From assembly GCF_003385185.1 (NCBI RefSeq), contig NZ_PQHZ01000009.1, positions 62,001 through 126,000 of the forward strand: a stretch of DNA of 64,000 nucleotides, in the 5' to 3' direction. Made by a program: the position numbers and the translations under genes. Position 1 is the first letter of the stretch. Each line of letters starts with the position of its first letter. Shown here piece by piece: positions 47,498-56,531 of the stretch. Below the pieces are notes generated by a model. That model had not been told where the DNA came from. It worked only from the letters and a program-made list of their open reading frames with translations, and ran no database searches. This DNA is from Amycolatopsis palatopharyngis. Its GTDB lineage: Bacteria; Actinomycetota; Actinomycetes; Mycobacteriales; Pseudonocardiaceae.

Positions 47498-49681
47498 TCA
47501 CTGGTTCGCGGCCTTCCGCTCCTGGATCCGCCGGTAGATCCTGCGGCCGGAGAGCAGCAGCAGCGCACCGGCCGCTCCCGCGGTCAGGACCAGCGTGATA
47601 ACGCCGTATTCGTTTGAGTTCAGCTCGAATCTCGCGGGTGTGCCGAGCTCGGTCCCGCCCGGCGTGGTGAGCGAGACCACGACGCTGAACCGCCCAGCGC
47701 GCAGCGCCTCGGTGGGAATTCGCTGCGTGACCTTGGCGCCCGCGGGAATGGTGAGGTCCCCAACCGGGGCGGGGCGCAGGCCCGATGCGTTCGCGAGTTC
47801 GACCCGGACGGTCATCACCACCGGCAGGTCGTTGGTCAGGTAGATGGGCAGCGGCGACGACCCCGAGGCCAGGGTCAGCGGCTGCCCAGGGGTCTCCACG
47901 GTCACCCGCTTGCGCAGGGCATCGACCTGGGCGCGCGCGTCCGCCACGGCGTTGCGCCTGCTCAGCAGGTCCGGCCAGGCCGCCGAGGAGGCCCGGATCA
48001 GGCCGTTGCGCAGCGGCCGGGTCAATTCCTGAGGTTCGATCTGCAGGGTCGCGTCCACCGACATGGCGTCGACAAGGTCACCGATCGTCGTGTCGATCTC
48101 CGACATCGCGTCCGTGACCGCACCGGAAACCTCGGCCGAGACCTCGGAGGCCGCGTAGCCGATCCTCGCCTCGCCGACCGGCTCCTCGCCGAGCAGTTGC
48201 TGCAGGGAGGCCGGGGCCGCCTGCCCGTCCGCCATCAGCTCGCCGACCGTGTCCAGCAGTGTCCGCAGCTCGTCCTCGGGGGCGGTCCACCCGTGCGGGG
48301 GAGCCACCAGCACCGGGCCGCTGCTCTGCTCGTCCCCGAGCCCGGTGCGGAAGGCCAGTGTCGCCAGCCCGTTCTGTACCGCGACGTCCGGTTCGTCCGC
48401 CGGGGTCAGCGCACTCCCGGCCGCCAGGGTGCCGGACAGTGATCTGGCCACGAGCGAGTCGAACGGCTGTGCGCGCAGTGCGGTGCCCGCCAGCCGGACG
48501 CCCGAGTCGCTCGGCCGGGTCGGCTCCAGTCCGTTCGAAGGTGTCAGCACCGCGCCGACCCCGGCCTCTCCGAGCCAGGACACCGCGGTGCGGTCGAGCG
48601 GGCCCGAGGGCCAGAGCACGCCGCCGAGGGGGCGCATGCCGAGCAGCCGCTGGATGGTGGGACCACCGTTGACCGCGGCCGCGCTCAGGTTCTGATCGGC
48701 CGAGCCGTCCCTGCGTACCCGCGACAACGCGCTGAGGTCGGCGTCGGCGAAGGGGAGTTGCACGATGCACTGGCCACGCACGAGTTCCCGGAGCGAGACC
48801 AACCACCGTTTCGCCGCCTCGGTGCCGCGGCCTGCCACGACACCCGACTGCGTGCGCACCTGGTAGCCGCCCGCCATCGCCTCGACCGTTTCCAGCAGGT
48901 CTGGATCCAGGGCGTAACAGAGCGAACCGAACACCTGCTGATCGCTTCGGGCGGCCTCGGCCGCCGAGACCAGGGCGTCGAGCCGCCCGCCCGGTGCGAG
49001 GTCGACGGCGAGTTCGTCGTCGGAAAGCACGACCTGGCCGTTGTAGGGCGCGGCGACGATCCTCGGCCTCGTGTCCGCGATCGGCCACAGCATGGCGACG
49101 TCGGTCGTGCCGTCAGGTGGTTCCGGGGCAGGCCCGCCGGGCACGCCGACTGCCGGGAGCAGCATGTTCATCGAGGCCAGCCGGGCGGGGCCGCCGTACT
49201 CGGGGGTGCCGTTGACGTTGACCAGCAGTGGGTAGACCCCGGTGCTGTCGACCCGCAGGGAGCCGGGGCCGGCGTTGAGCGACGCGGTGATCCGCAGTGC
49301 TGCCGAACGGCCGGGGTCGAGGCTCTCGGTGACGTCGATGAAGGTGGTCATGGAGGCGTCGGTGGGCGGTGGCTCGCTGAGCGAGTCCGCGATGGCCCGC
49401 TCGGTGCCCTGGCGCTCACCCAGCTGCAGGCGGGCGGTGAGGTCGCTGATGCGCCGGTCACCGATGTTGGTGATCGTGCCCGAGACCGTCACCGTTTCGG
49501 AGTCCGTGTCGAGCATCCTCGGCGCGAACTCGTCGATGTCGAGTTGTAACCGGTTCGGGGTGTCCGGCAGCGGCTGCGCGGAGGCGGTGGCCCCGGAGCT
49601 CCCGACAAGGCCCGACGCGGCGAGGAACAACAGCGCCAGTGCGGCGGCGGCGAGGCGGGATCTCGCCAGGTGCGCGCTCAC
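47498..49681 (-). CDS. DUF6049 secreted/membrane protein
   Basis: A 727-residue protein. Signal peptide SRLAAAALALLFLAASGLVG with cleavage near ASAQPL. A beta-rich N-terminal domain (DSETVTVSGTITNIGDRRIS), a mixed central region with polysaccharide-deacetylase-like shape (LWPIADTRPRIVAAPYNG), and a C-terminal membrane anchor (ITLVLTAGAAGALLLLSGRR) with a basic cytosolic tail. This is the usual protein upstream of murJ in actinobacteria (Rv3909 counterpart). Function unknown, probably envelope assembly. GTG 49681. Confidence 0.88.
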   Translation of the reverse strand: MSAHLARSRLAAAALALLFLAASGLVGSSGATASAQPLPDTPNRLQLDIDEFAPRMLDTDSETVTVSGTITNIGDRRISDLTARLQLGERQGTERAIADSLSEPPPTDASMTTFIDVTESLDPGRSAALRITASLNAGPGSLRVDSTGVYPLLVNVNGTPEYGGPARLASMNMLLPAVGVPGGPAPEPPDGTTDVAMLWPIADTRPRIVAAPYNGQVVLSDDELAVDLAPGGRLDALVSAAEAARSDQQVFGSLCYALDPDLLETVEAMAGGYQVRTQSGVVAGRGTEAAKRWLVSLRELVRGQCIVQLPFADADLSALSRVRRDGSADQNLSAAAVNGGPTIQRLLGMRPLGGVLWPSGPLDRTAVSWLGEAGVGAVLTPSNGLEPTRPSDSGVRLAGTALRAQPFDSLVARSLSGTLAAGSALTPADEPDVAVQNGLATLAFRTGLGDEQSSGPVLVAPPHGWTAPEDELRTLLDTVGELMADGQAAPASLQQLLGEEPVGEARIGYAASEVSAEVSGAVTDAMSEIDTTIGDLVDAMSVDATLQIEPQELTRPLRNGLIRASSAAWPDLLSRRNAVADARAQVDALRKRVTVETPGQPLTLASGSSPLPIYLTNDLPVVMTVRVELANASGLRPAPVGDLTIPAGAKVTQRIPTEALRAGRFSVVVSLTTPGGTELGTPARFELNSNEYGVITLVLTAGAAGALLLLSGRRIYRRIQERKAANQ

Positions 49682-49742
49682 GACTCACCCTTCGCGGTCG
49701 ATGCGGGCTCGTGCCGCCCACTCATTGCTTTCCTGCGTGCCC

Positions 49743-50276
49743 TCACTCGCGGGCTTCTCCGGTGATCTCGGCGTCCATCTCACCAGTGGCGAACAGTTGG
49801 CGGGCTTTGCGTACCAGTTTGCGCTCGTCGGCATAGGCGAGCTTGTCCTCGAGTTCGCCCACCGGCACCCAGGCCACCTCGGTGACCTCCACGTCCTCGT
49901 CGGACAGTTCGCCACCGGTGGCCTCGAGCAGGAAATGATGCACGGTCTTGTGCACCCGTCTGCGCTCGGCCACGAACCAGTAGTCGATGGTGCCCAGCGG
50001 CCGCAGTACCTGCGCGGAGATGCCGGTCTCCTCCTTCACCTCGCGCATCGCGGTCTCTTCGGTGGTCTCGCCGTCCTCGATATGTCCCTTCGGCAACGAC
50101 CAGAGCAGCCTGCCCTGCCGGTCCAGCCTGCCGATGAGCACCGCCTCGGTGCGGTCGGGGTCTACGACGAGCCCGCCTGCCGATGTCTCGTTGACCGTGG
50201 TCAGCCTCCTGCCGCGGCGGCGCCGCGACCGGCGTCCCGGTTTGGCACCACCGGAGCGACCGGCCGATCCAGACAT
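49743..50276 (-). CDS. Nudix hydrolase (MutT family)
   Basis: A 177-residue pyrophosphohydrolase. The Nudix box is [20 protein letters not shown] followed by TG; preceding SLPKG is standard. A basic N-terminal tail ([11 protein letters not shown]) may bind nucleic acid. Equivalent to the mutT-like gene Rv3908 next to cca in mycobacteria. Substrate unknown. Divergent from cca. Confidence 0.93.
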   Translation of the reverse strand: MSGSAGRSGGAKPGRRSRRRRGRRLTTVNETSAGGLVVDPDRTEAVLIGRLDRQGRLLWSLPKGHIEDGETTEETAMREVKEETGISAQVLRPLGTIDYWFVAERRRVHKTVHHFLLEATGGELSDEDVEVTEVAWVPVGELEDKLAYADERKLVRKARQLFATGEMDAEITGEARE

Positions 50277-50402
50277 GCTGCGATGCTAGAGCAAATGCCC
50301 GCGGCGGTACGCTGGCTTCTCGTGTCCGTGTTGATCAGTCCGTGTAGTAAGCGCGGCTGCGCCGTGCGTTTCGACGGTAGCCGCTGTCCTGGTGGGATCT
50401 GA

Positions 50403-51854
50403 GTGAACGAACTACTTGCGAAGCGCAACGCGGTGGCCGAGCTGATGCGGTTGTCGCCGGTTGCCGACCAACTCGCCGCCAGGTTCACCAAGGCGGGTCA
50501 CTCGCTGTTCCTCGTCGGCGGCAGCGTGCGGGACGCCCTGCTCGGCAGGTTGTCCACGGACCTGGACTTCACCACCGACGCGCGCCCCGATCGAGTGCAG
50601 CAGATCCTCGCGGGCTGGGCCGACGGACTGTGGGACACGGGCATCGCGTTCGGCACGGTCGGTGCCACGAAACAGGGCGTCACGCTGGAGATCACCACGT
50701 TCCGCGCGGATTCCTACGACCGCGTGAGCCGCAATCCGGAGGTCGCGTTCGGCGATTCGATCGACGGTGACCTGCTGCGCAGGGACTTCACCGCCAACGC
50801 GATGGCGATCGAACTGTCGACCAAGAAGTTCGTCGACCCGCACGGCGGCCTGGAGGCGATCACCGGCAAGGTGCTCGACACTCCGGCCACTCCCGAGGAG
50901 TCGTTCGCCGACGACCCGCTGCGGATGCTGCGGGCCGCGCGGTTCGTCTCCCAGCTCGGTTTCACGCCGGCGAAGCGGGTGGTGGACGCGATGACCGCGA
51001 TGTCGGCCGAGATCAGCCGGATCACCGCGGAGCGGGTGCAGACGGAGCTGTCCAAGCTGATGACCGGGGTGTCGCCGCGAGCCGGGATCGAGCTCATGGT
51101 GCGCACCGGGCTCGCCGAACACGTGCTGCCGGAGGTGCCGGGGATGCGCCTCGCGATCGACGAGCATCACCAGCACAAGGACGTCTACGAGCACTCGTTG
51201 ACGGTGCTCGATCAGGCGATCGACCTGGAAAGCACGCACGAGCCGAACTCGGAACCGGACCTCGTCCTGCGCCTGGCCGCGCTGCTGCACGACATCGGCA
51301 AGCCAGCCACTCGCAAGTTCGAGCCAGGGGGCGGAGTGAGCTTCCACCACCACGAGGTCGTGGGCGCCAAGATGGCGCGCAAGCGTTTGCGCGCGCTGCG
51401 CTACTCCAAGGACGTGATCGCCGACGTTTCGCAGCTGGTGTTTCTGCACCTGCGCTTCCACGGCTACGGCAAGGGCGAGTGGACGGACTCGGCCGTACGC
51501 CGCTACGTCACCGACGCCGGGGACCTGCTGCCCCGGCTGCACAAGCTCGTCCGCGCGGACTGCACCACGCGGAACAAGCGCAAGGCAGCCTCCCTGCAGC
51601 GCACCTATGACGATCTCGAGGAGCGGATCGCCAGGATCGCCGCCGAGGAGGACCTGGCCAGGGTGCGGCCGGACCTGGACGGCAACGAGATCATGAAGCT
51701 GCTCGGCCTGCCGCCGGGGCCGCTCGTCGGCAAGGCCTGGAAGCATCTCAAGGACGTGCGGCTCGACCGTGGCCCGCTGGACCACGACGAGGCGGTCGCC
51801 GAACTGCGGAAATGGGCCGCCGATCAGGGCATCGAGCAGCCCGACGGCGCCTGA
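50403..51854 (+). CDS. cca: CCA-adding tRNA nucleotidyltransferase with HD domain
   Basis: A 483-residue class II nucleotidyltransferase that builds or repairs the 3' CCA end. It matters here because neither tRNA in this window encodes CCA. The catalytic motif is LVGGSVRDALLGRLSTDLDF. Neck and body motifs include LRRDFTANAMAIEL and DPLRMLRAARFVSQLGF. An HD domain follows: DVYEHSLTVL, LAALLHDIGKPATR and FHHHEVVGAKMARKRL, with phosphohydrolase residues. GTG 50403. Confidence 0.96.
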   Translation: MNELLAKRNAVAELMRLSPVADQLAARFTKAGHSLFLVGGSVRDALLGRLSTDLDFTTDARPDRVQQILAGWADGLWDTGIAFGTVGATKQGVTLEITTFRADSYDRVSRNPEVAFGDSIDGDLLRRDFTANAMAIELSTKKFVDPHGGLEAITGKVLDTPATPEESFADDPLRMLRAARFVSQLGFTPAKRVVDAMTAMSAEISRITAERVQTELSKLMTGVSPRAGIELMVRTGLAEHVLPEVPGMRLAIDEHHQHKDVYEHSLTVLDQAIDLESTHEPNSEPDLVLRLAALLHDIGKPATRKFEPGGGVSFHHHEVVGAKMARKRLRALRYSKDVIADVSQLVFLHLRFHGYGKGEWTDSAVRRYVTDAGDLLPRLHKLVRADCTTRNKRKAASLQRTYDDLEERIARIAAEEDLARVRPDLDGNEIMKLLGLPPGPLVGKAWKHLKDVRLDRGPLDHDEAVAELRKWAADQGIEQPDGA

Positions 51855-51868
51855 CGATGCTGGTCGCC

Positions 51869-52013
51869 GCGCCCGACTTTGCAGTTTTGGCGCCCGACTT
51901 TGCAGTTCTGGGGCCTGAATTTGCAGTTCCGCGCGCTGACGCCGATCTGGGGCGCGGCACCGCGTCACCGCCGGAAGTGCCAACTCCGGCCCCGGTAGTG
52001 CAAAGTCGGCGGC
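51869..52013. repeat. 21-bp tandem repeats with decayed inverted copies
   Basis: Three 21-bp units (51869-51889, 51890-51910, 51911-51931). The first two differ at one base; the third is diverged. They share TTTGCAGTT. Two degenerate copies in reverse orientation follow at 51973-51992 and 51994-52013. The whole could fold into a long hairpin between convergent cca and the DUF397 gene. Confidence 0.75.
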
Positions 52014-52019
52014 GGTGAT

Positions 52020-52217
52020 TCAGTGGCGCAGGTCGGTCAGGAAGTGGGTCCAGGCGGGGGCCGGGACGGCTAGGGTGCCGCCGTCGCGGTCCTTGGTGTC
52101 GCGGACGGCGACCGCCTCGCCGGTGAACGCCACCTCGACGCAACTTCCGTCGCCGCCGTTGCCGGTGGTGTAGCTGCTGGTGAACCAGCGGGCGCCGGAG
52201 GGGTCTCGGGTCGGCAT
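52020..52217 (-). CDS. DUF397 protein
   Basis: A 65-residue protein with the DUF397 pattern: ARWFTSSYTTGNGGDGSCVE, VAVRDTKDRDGGTLAVPAPA and WTHFLTDLR. DUF397 genes are expanded in actinomycetes and typically follow an XRE regulator with a DUF5753 domain, as here; in Streptomyces such pairs (BldB/WhiJ-type) act in development. Possible antitoxin-like partner of the upstream gene. Confidence 0.92.
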   Translation of the reverse strand: MPTRDPSGARWFTSSYTTGNGGDGSCVEVAFTGEAVAVRDTKDRDGGTLAVPAPAWTHFLTDLRH

Positions 52218-52239
52218 CGTCCTCGCCTCTCTCGCCGTG

Positions 52240-53085
52240 TCACAGCCGCGCCAGCACGTCCCGCACCAGCTCGGCGGAGCCGTCCGGGGTGAGTGCCTCA
52301 GTGCGCAGCCTCTCGAAGGCGAGTTTACAGGCGCGGACCTCGGCCTCCTTCTCGATTTGCAGGGAGCCGAACACGTGCTCCACGTAGGCGAGGTCCGGCT
52401 CGTCCTTCTCGGCGAAACCCAGTACGTGGAAGGAACCGTCCAGGCCGACGTGCGGGGACGCGGACAGCGGCAGCACCTGCAGGGTCACCGTGGGCAGTTC
52501 GGCGAGCTCCAGCAGGTGCCGCATCTGCTCCCGCTGCACCTCCGGCCCGCCGACCGGCCGCCAGAGCACCGTCTCGTCCATGATCGCGGCGAATTCCAGC
52601 GGATCGATGTCGCTGCGCAGTCGTTGCTGGCGGATCAGCCGCACGGCGATCTGGTCGTCGATCCAGTGCTTGCCGCGCCGCTTCGACAGTTTCTCGAACA
52701 GCGTCCGCGCGTGGGCCTCGGTCTGTAGCAGTCCTGGTATGTCACCGAGTTCGTAGTGGCACAGGGTGGACGCCGCCGCCTCCAGCGAGACGTAGCCCCG
52801 CGCCTCCACGCCGAACTCCTGCCACCAGCCCTTCTTCTTGGCCTCCCTGGCGAGCTGTTCGTAGGGCGCCCAGTCGTTCACCGGCAGGCCGTAGAGGTCG
52901 AGCATCGCCTTCACCACGAGCACGTCCGTCGCGGTGCGGCCGTTCTCGATCCGGCTCAGCCGCGCCGGGGAGAACTCCAGTCGCCGGCACACCTCGTCGG
53001 TGGACATGCGGGCCTCGTCCCGCAGTCCGCGCAGCAGGCGGCCGAGGTACCTGCGGCGGAACGTCGGCGACTCCTGCGCACTCAC
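52240..53085 (-). CDS. XRE regulator with DUF5753 domain (WhiJ-like)
   Basis: A 281-residue regulator. GTG 53085. The HTH is residues about 15-70 (LGRLLRGLRDEARMSTDEVC, LEFSPARLSRIENGRTA). The DUF5753 domain follows: YELGDIPGLLQTEAHARTLF, AIMDETVLWRPVGGPEV, LPLSASPHVGLDGSFHVLGF. Pairs with the DUF397 gene 22 bp downstream. Related gene pairs control sporulation in Streptomyces; the role here is inferred. Confidence 0.92.
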   Translation of the reverse strand: MSAQESPTFRRRYLGRLLRGLRDEARMSTDEVCRRLEFSPARLSRIENGRTATDVLVVKAMLDLYGLPVNDWAPYEQLAREAKKKGWWQEFGVEARGYVSLEAAASTLCHYELGDIPGLLQTEAHARTLFEKLSKRRGKHWIDDQIAVRLIRQQRLRSDIDPLEFAAIMDETVLWRPVGGPEVQREQMRHLLELAELPTVTLQVLPLSASPHVGLDGSFHVLGFAEKDEPDLAYVEHVFGSLQIEKEAEVRACKLAFERLRTEALTPDGSAELVRDVLARL

Positions 53086-53188
53086 CGGTTACCTCCCGTT
53101 ACTCGGTGCGAGCAATAGTCCGCCGGGAAAGGCCGAAGCGGAATTGCGCCACGCCGCGACAACCCGAGCATCGGCGGATAATCCGGAC

Positions 53189-54469
53189 ATGTCCGATCAG
53201 GGCGGGGATCGCCGCGCCAACTTCCTGGCAACACTTCTTCGTCGTGGCGCGCCCGTGCTGGCCGCCACCCCGGACGACCTTGCCGACGAACCGGCGGGAC
53301 CCGCACCGCGGCTACACCGGCTCCGTCGCCTGAACGGCCCGGTGGGCCGGGTCGAGCGGGAGGGACCGCTGCTGCACGCGGCCCGATATGTCGCGCTCGT
53401 GCCGCTGGCCTACCGGACCCTCGCGGTGCCCGCCGCCTTCGTCGCGTTCGCGGCTCCGGCCGACGGCGGGTGGCAGGTCCTGCTCCCGGTGCTGCTGGTG
53501 GCCGTGTGCTCGGTCGGGTTGAACGTGTTCGGGGTGGTCCGGCTGCTTTCGTGGGCACCGCGCCTCTCGGCCCGGCTGCTGGGCCTCGACGTGCTGTTCA
53601 CGATCGTGGCGACACTGCTCGTCGCGGCGATCGCGCCGGCGGCGGCCTTCGACGCCGCACTGGCCGTGCCGGGTAAACACCTGCTCGGGGGTATCGCGCT
53701 GTTCACCCTGGTGCTCGGGGTGCCCCGTGGTGCCGCGCTCGCACTCATGGTCGTTCCCCTGCACCTGGCGAGTGTCTGGCTGAACGCGGGCCGGTTCGAT
53801 CCGGTGGGCACCCTTGGTGGGCTCGGTCGTGTCGCCGGAGTGCTGCTCACCGCCACTGGAGCGCTGATCCTGCTGGGGATGAGCACCCGGCTGGCGCTGG
53901 CACATGGCCTCCGCACCGGGCGGCGGGCCGAACGGGCAGTGCAGCACCGCAGGCTGCACGACACGGTGCTGCAGACCCTCGAGGCGATGGCGTTGCACGA
54001 CGATCCGGAGCAGTTGCGGCGGATGGCCCGCGCTCAGGCGGCGGAGCTGCGCACGGAGCTGGAGTCGGCGGAGGGCGGGCCCGGTAGGCCCCTCGGGGAG
54101 AAGCTGGGGGCGCTGGCCGCCGAGGTGGCCAGGGACGGTCTGCGGGCCCAGTTGGTGATCGCCGAACTCGACGACGAAACGCTGTCCGAGGTCCGCCAGC
54201 TGGCGTTGCGAGATGCCGTCCGGGAGGCACTGCGCAACACCCGCAAGCACGCCCGGACCGACAACGTGCTGGTCCGGGTCGAGCAGCACGAAGGCGGGAT
54301 CGTCACGACAGTCCGGGATCATGGCGCCGGGTTCAGCCAGGAGAGCCGCACCGCGGGCTTCGGCATCAGTGAGTCGATCAAAGCCAGGCTCGCCGAGGTC
54401 GGCGGCAGCGCGCGGATCGACTCGGCCCCCGGCGCGGGCACCCGGGTGACCCTCTGGGTGCCCTTCTGA
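53189..54469 (+). CDS. Orphan sensor histidine kinase-like protein
   Basis: A 426-residue membrane protein. ATG 53189 is chosen because upstream codons lie inside the divergent regulator. About six membrane segments (RYVALVPLAYRTLAVPAAFV, VLLPVLLVAVCSVGLNVFGV, VLFTIVATLLVAAIAPAAAF, and others) lead to a HisKA_3-like dimerisation helix RRLHDTVLQTLEAMALHDD with the candidate phospho-His. The ATPase domain has ALRNTRKHA (N box), VRDHGAGF (G1) and GFGISESIKARL (G2). No response regulator gene is adjacent, so its partner lies elsewhere. Confidence 0.85.
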   Translation: MSDQGGDRRANFLATLLRRGAPVLAATPDDLADEPAGPAPRLHRLRRLNGPVGRVEREGPLLHAARYVALVPLAYRTLAVPAAFVAFAAPADGGWQVLLPVLLVAVCSVGLNVFGVVRLLSWAPRLSARLLGLDVLFTIVATLLVAAIAPAAAFDAALAVPGKHLLGGIALFTLVLGVPRGAALALMVVPLHLASVWLNAGRFDPVGTLGGLGRVAGVLLTATGALILLGMSTRLALAHGLRTGRRAERAVQHRRLHDTVLQTLEAMALHDDPEQLRRMARAQAAELRTELESAEGGPGRPLGEKLGALAAEVARDGLRAQLVIAELDDETLSEVRQLALRDAVREALRNTRKHARTDNVLVRVEQHEGGIVTTVRDHGAGFSQESRTAGFGISESIKARLAEVGGSARIDSAPGAGTRVTLWVPF

Positions 54470-54489
54470 GCGACAAGCACTGAATGGCC

Positions 54490-56439
54490 TCAGCCGAGGC
54501 GGTCCAGTGCGCCGGTCTCCAGGTGGTGCCCGATCGGGCGAGGCAGCAGGTAGGTGATCGCGCCACCGGGCAGACCGTTCCACGGAACGGCGATCCCGGC
54601 GAGAACCCGCAGCGTGCGCCGCAACACGTAGCTGTGCCGGTCGTGTTCGCGTTCGAACGTCAGCGAGGTCTCGGCGAACGGCGTGCCCTCCGGATGTGCG
54701 AGGTTGCCCGCCTCGGTGCCGAACCGGGTGATCGTGGTGCCCTCCGGGAGCGTGATCATCCGTTTCCCCCGGTAGAAGGTCAGCGGCGGCTCACCGCGCA
54801 CGGGTAGCACCGGCCAGTCCGTGGCGTGCGTTGCCGGCTCCCGTGCCTCGACCTCGGCGGGCAGGAAACGACGTCCGGGGTACAGCAGCAGGGAGCCGAG
54901 CAGTGCTCGCGCGGCGGGTTGGATGCGCGGGAACAGCATCGGCTCGACCGGGGCGCCATCGGCGAAGCGAGCCACCTGCCACCCCTGCGCGGTGCGCAGC
55001 AGGCACCACGCGCCGTCGATGTGCTCGCCGATCCGGTATGCGTCCTCGGGAATCCCCTGTTCGGCCAGTCGCCGCCGCAGGGTGGCGAGTACTTCCGAAC
55101 CGCGCAGTTCCCGATCCGGTTCCGCGCCGCGTTCGAGCGAGGCGGCCATGGTGAGTTCGGCATCCGCGCCGGCGTCGCCGAGGTCGGCGGCGGTCTGGCC
55201 GGGCCTGGGCGCGCCGAGGATCTCTGCCTCAGCGGTGGCCCGCACCCGTTCGCCGACGTACGGCGGCCGGTGCCCCGCCGCCCGGATGTGGGCGAGCAGG
55301 TCGGGTTCCGGTGGCAGCCCGTACTTGCGCAGGTAGTGCGGCACCGAGGCGGGCCAGATCCAGGTTCCGTCCGTGTGGAAGGCGTCCGGCACGTCCGGCG
55401 GGTTGTGCGGAGCGAAGATGTCCGGCAGCAGACCGGGTTTGCTCAGTGCGACCGGCGCGCGGTACAGGTAGCCGAGCACGGCCCGTGCCTCGTCCTGCGC
55501 CACCGGCTGCCGGTTCACCACGGGCGGTTCGCCCTCGGTATGCGCGTCGACCACCTTGGCCAGCCGGAACTCGACATCCAGTGGCAGTCCAGCCCGCGCG
55601 GCCAGCCACTGCGGCACCTGTCCGCGTTCGCGGGGGTGGTACTCGAGCTCGGCCTCGTACGCGCGAGCGGACGTGCGCCCGCGTGCGCCGGGGCCGAGCC
55701 GCCAGTTCGGCTCGGTCTGCTTGTCGAAGTCGAAGTCGAAGTTCGACGCCGAGTCGAGCGTGAACGTCCCCTGGAACCAGGTGCCGGAACCGGCTTCGTA
55801 CATCGCCGAGCGCAGTCTGGCGAAGAGGTGGCCGAGCTCGGGTGGCGAGGAGAGCGACACGATCACGTCCTCGGCCACCGCCCGCACCTCGAGCTCGGAG
55901 TAGTCCCCGACCTGCCGGAACTGGGCGGCGACGCGTTGCCAGCCGTCCGGCAGGCTGCGCACCATCGTGCGCCCGATCGAGCGCAACAGCGCGCCGGGCT
56001 CGACCGATCCCGGCGCCGGGCGTACGGCGGCCGCCGAGGTGAAGTCGTGCCGCTCCTGCCAGAGCGCCAGCACGCTTTCGGGGTCCGAGGTGGTCGTGGT
56101 GAAGTCGGTCAGCCCCAGTTGCGTCGCGGTGGTCTCGTCCTGCCCGGTCCAGCGCAGCGTCAGTTCGGCTTCGCCGGACTGCGGCGCGATCCGATAGATC
56201 TCGTCGTCGTACAGACACTGGGTGTGGATGGTGAACGTGGCGGCGACCTTCGCCTCGGGTACGACCTTGGCGGGCAGGTCCCGCCACTGCGTGTCGAACC
56301 CCTCCGGCGCGTCCTCGCCCGCCGGTGCCACCAGCAACACCGTCGAATCCGCTGTCGATCGCTGTGCCCGGTAGACCTGTTCGTGCCACACCGCGTAGAG
56401 ACCGTCAGGACGGTCGGCCACCTCAACTCGATAACGCAA
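54490..56439 (-). CDS. TNT-domain (NAD glycohydrolase-type) protein
   Basis: A 649-residue soluble protein. TTG 56439 is chosen because GAGGGGG lies 7 nt upstream, and earlier frame overlaps the MFS gene antisense. Residues about 1-540 contain two related-looking modules (TLRWTGQDETTATQLGLTDF; LPDGWQRVAAQFRQVGDYSE) also seen in polymorphic-toxin partners. Residues about 556-649 are a TNT domain: TLPEGTTITRFGTEAGNLAH, GTPFAETSLTF, VPWNGLPGGAITYLLPRPIG. TNT toxins hydrolyse NAD(P). The motif usually ending GGGxQY reads GGAITY here, so a conserved Gln may be missing. No signal peptide; no clear immunity gene adjoins. Confidence 0.8.
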   Translation of the reverse strand: MRYRVEVADRPDGLYAVWHEQVYRAQRSTADSTVLLVAPAGEDAPEGFDTQWRDLPAKVVPEAKVAATFTIHTQCLYDDEIYRIAPQSGEAELTLRWTGQDETTATQLGLTDFTTTTSDPESVLALWQERHDFTSAAAVRPAPGSVEPGALLRSIGRTMVRSLPDGWQRVAAQFRQVGDYSELEVRAVAEDVIVSLSSPPELGHLFARLRSAMYEAGSGTWFQGTFTLDSASNFDFDFDKQTEPNWRLGPGARGRTSARAYEAELEYHPRERGQVPQWLAARAGLPLDVEFRLAKVVDAHTEGEPPVVNRQPVAQDEARAVLGYLYRAPVALSKPGLLPDIFAPHNPPDVPDAFHTDGTWIWPASVPHYLRKYGLPPEPDLLAHIRAAGHRPPYVGERVRATAEAEILGAPRPGQTAADLGDAGADAELTMAASLERGAEPDRELRGSEVLATLRRRLAEQGIPEDAYRIGEHIDGAWCLLRTAQGWQVARFADGAPVEPMLFPRIQPAARALLGSLLLYPGRRFLPAEVEAREPATHATDWPVLPVRGEPPLTFYRGKRMITLPEGTTITRFGTEAGNLAHPEGTPFAETSLTFEREHDRHSYVLRRTLRVLAGIAVPWNGLPGGAITYLLPRPIGHHLETGALDRLG

Positions 56440-56531
56440 GTCCGTTCCCCCTCGTGTCACCCGCACAACTCCCCATCGAACTTGACCCGGACCAAACTTA
56501 GTAGGCAGCGGCCTCGGCGAAACATCGGCCG

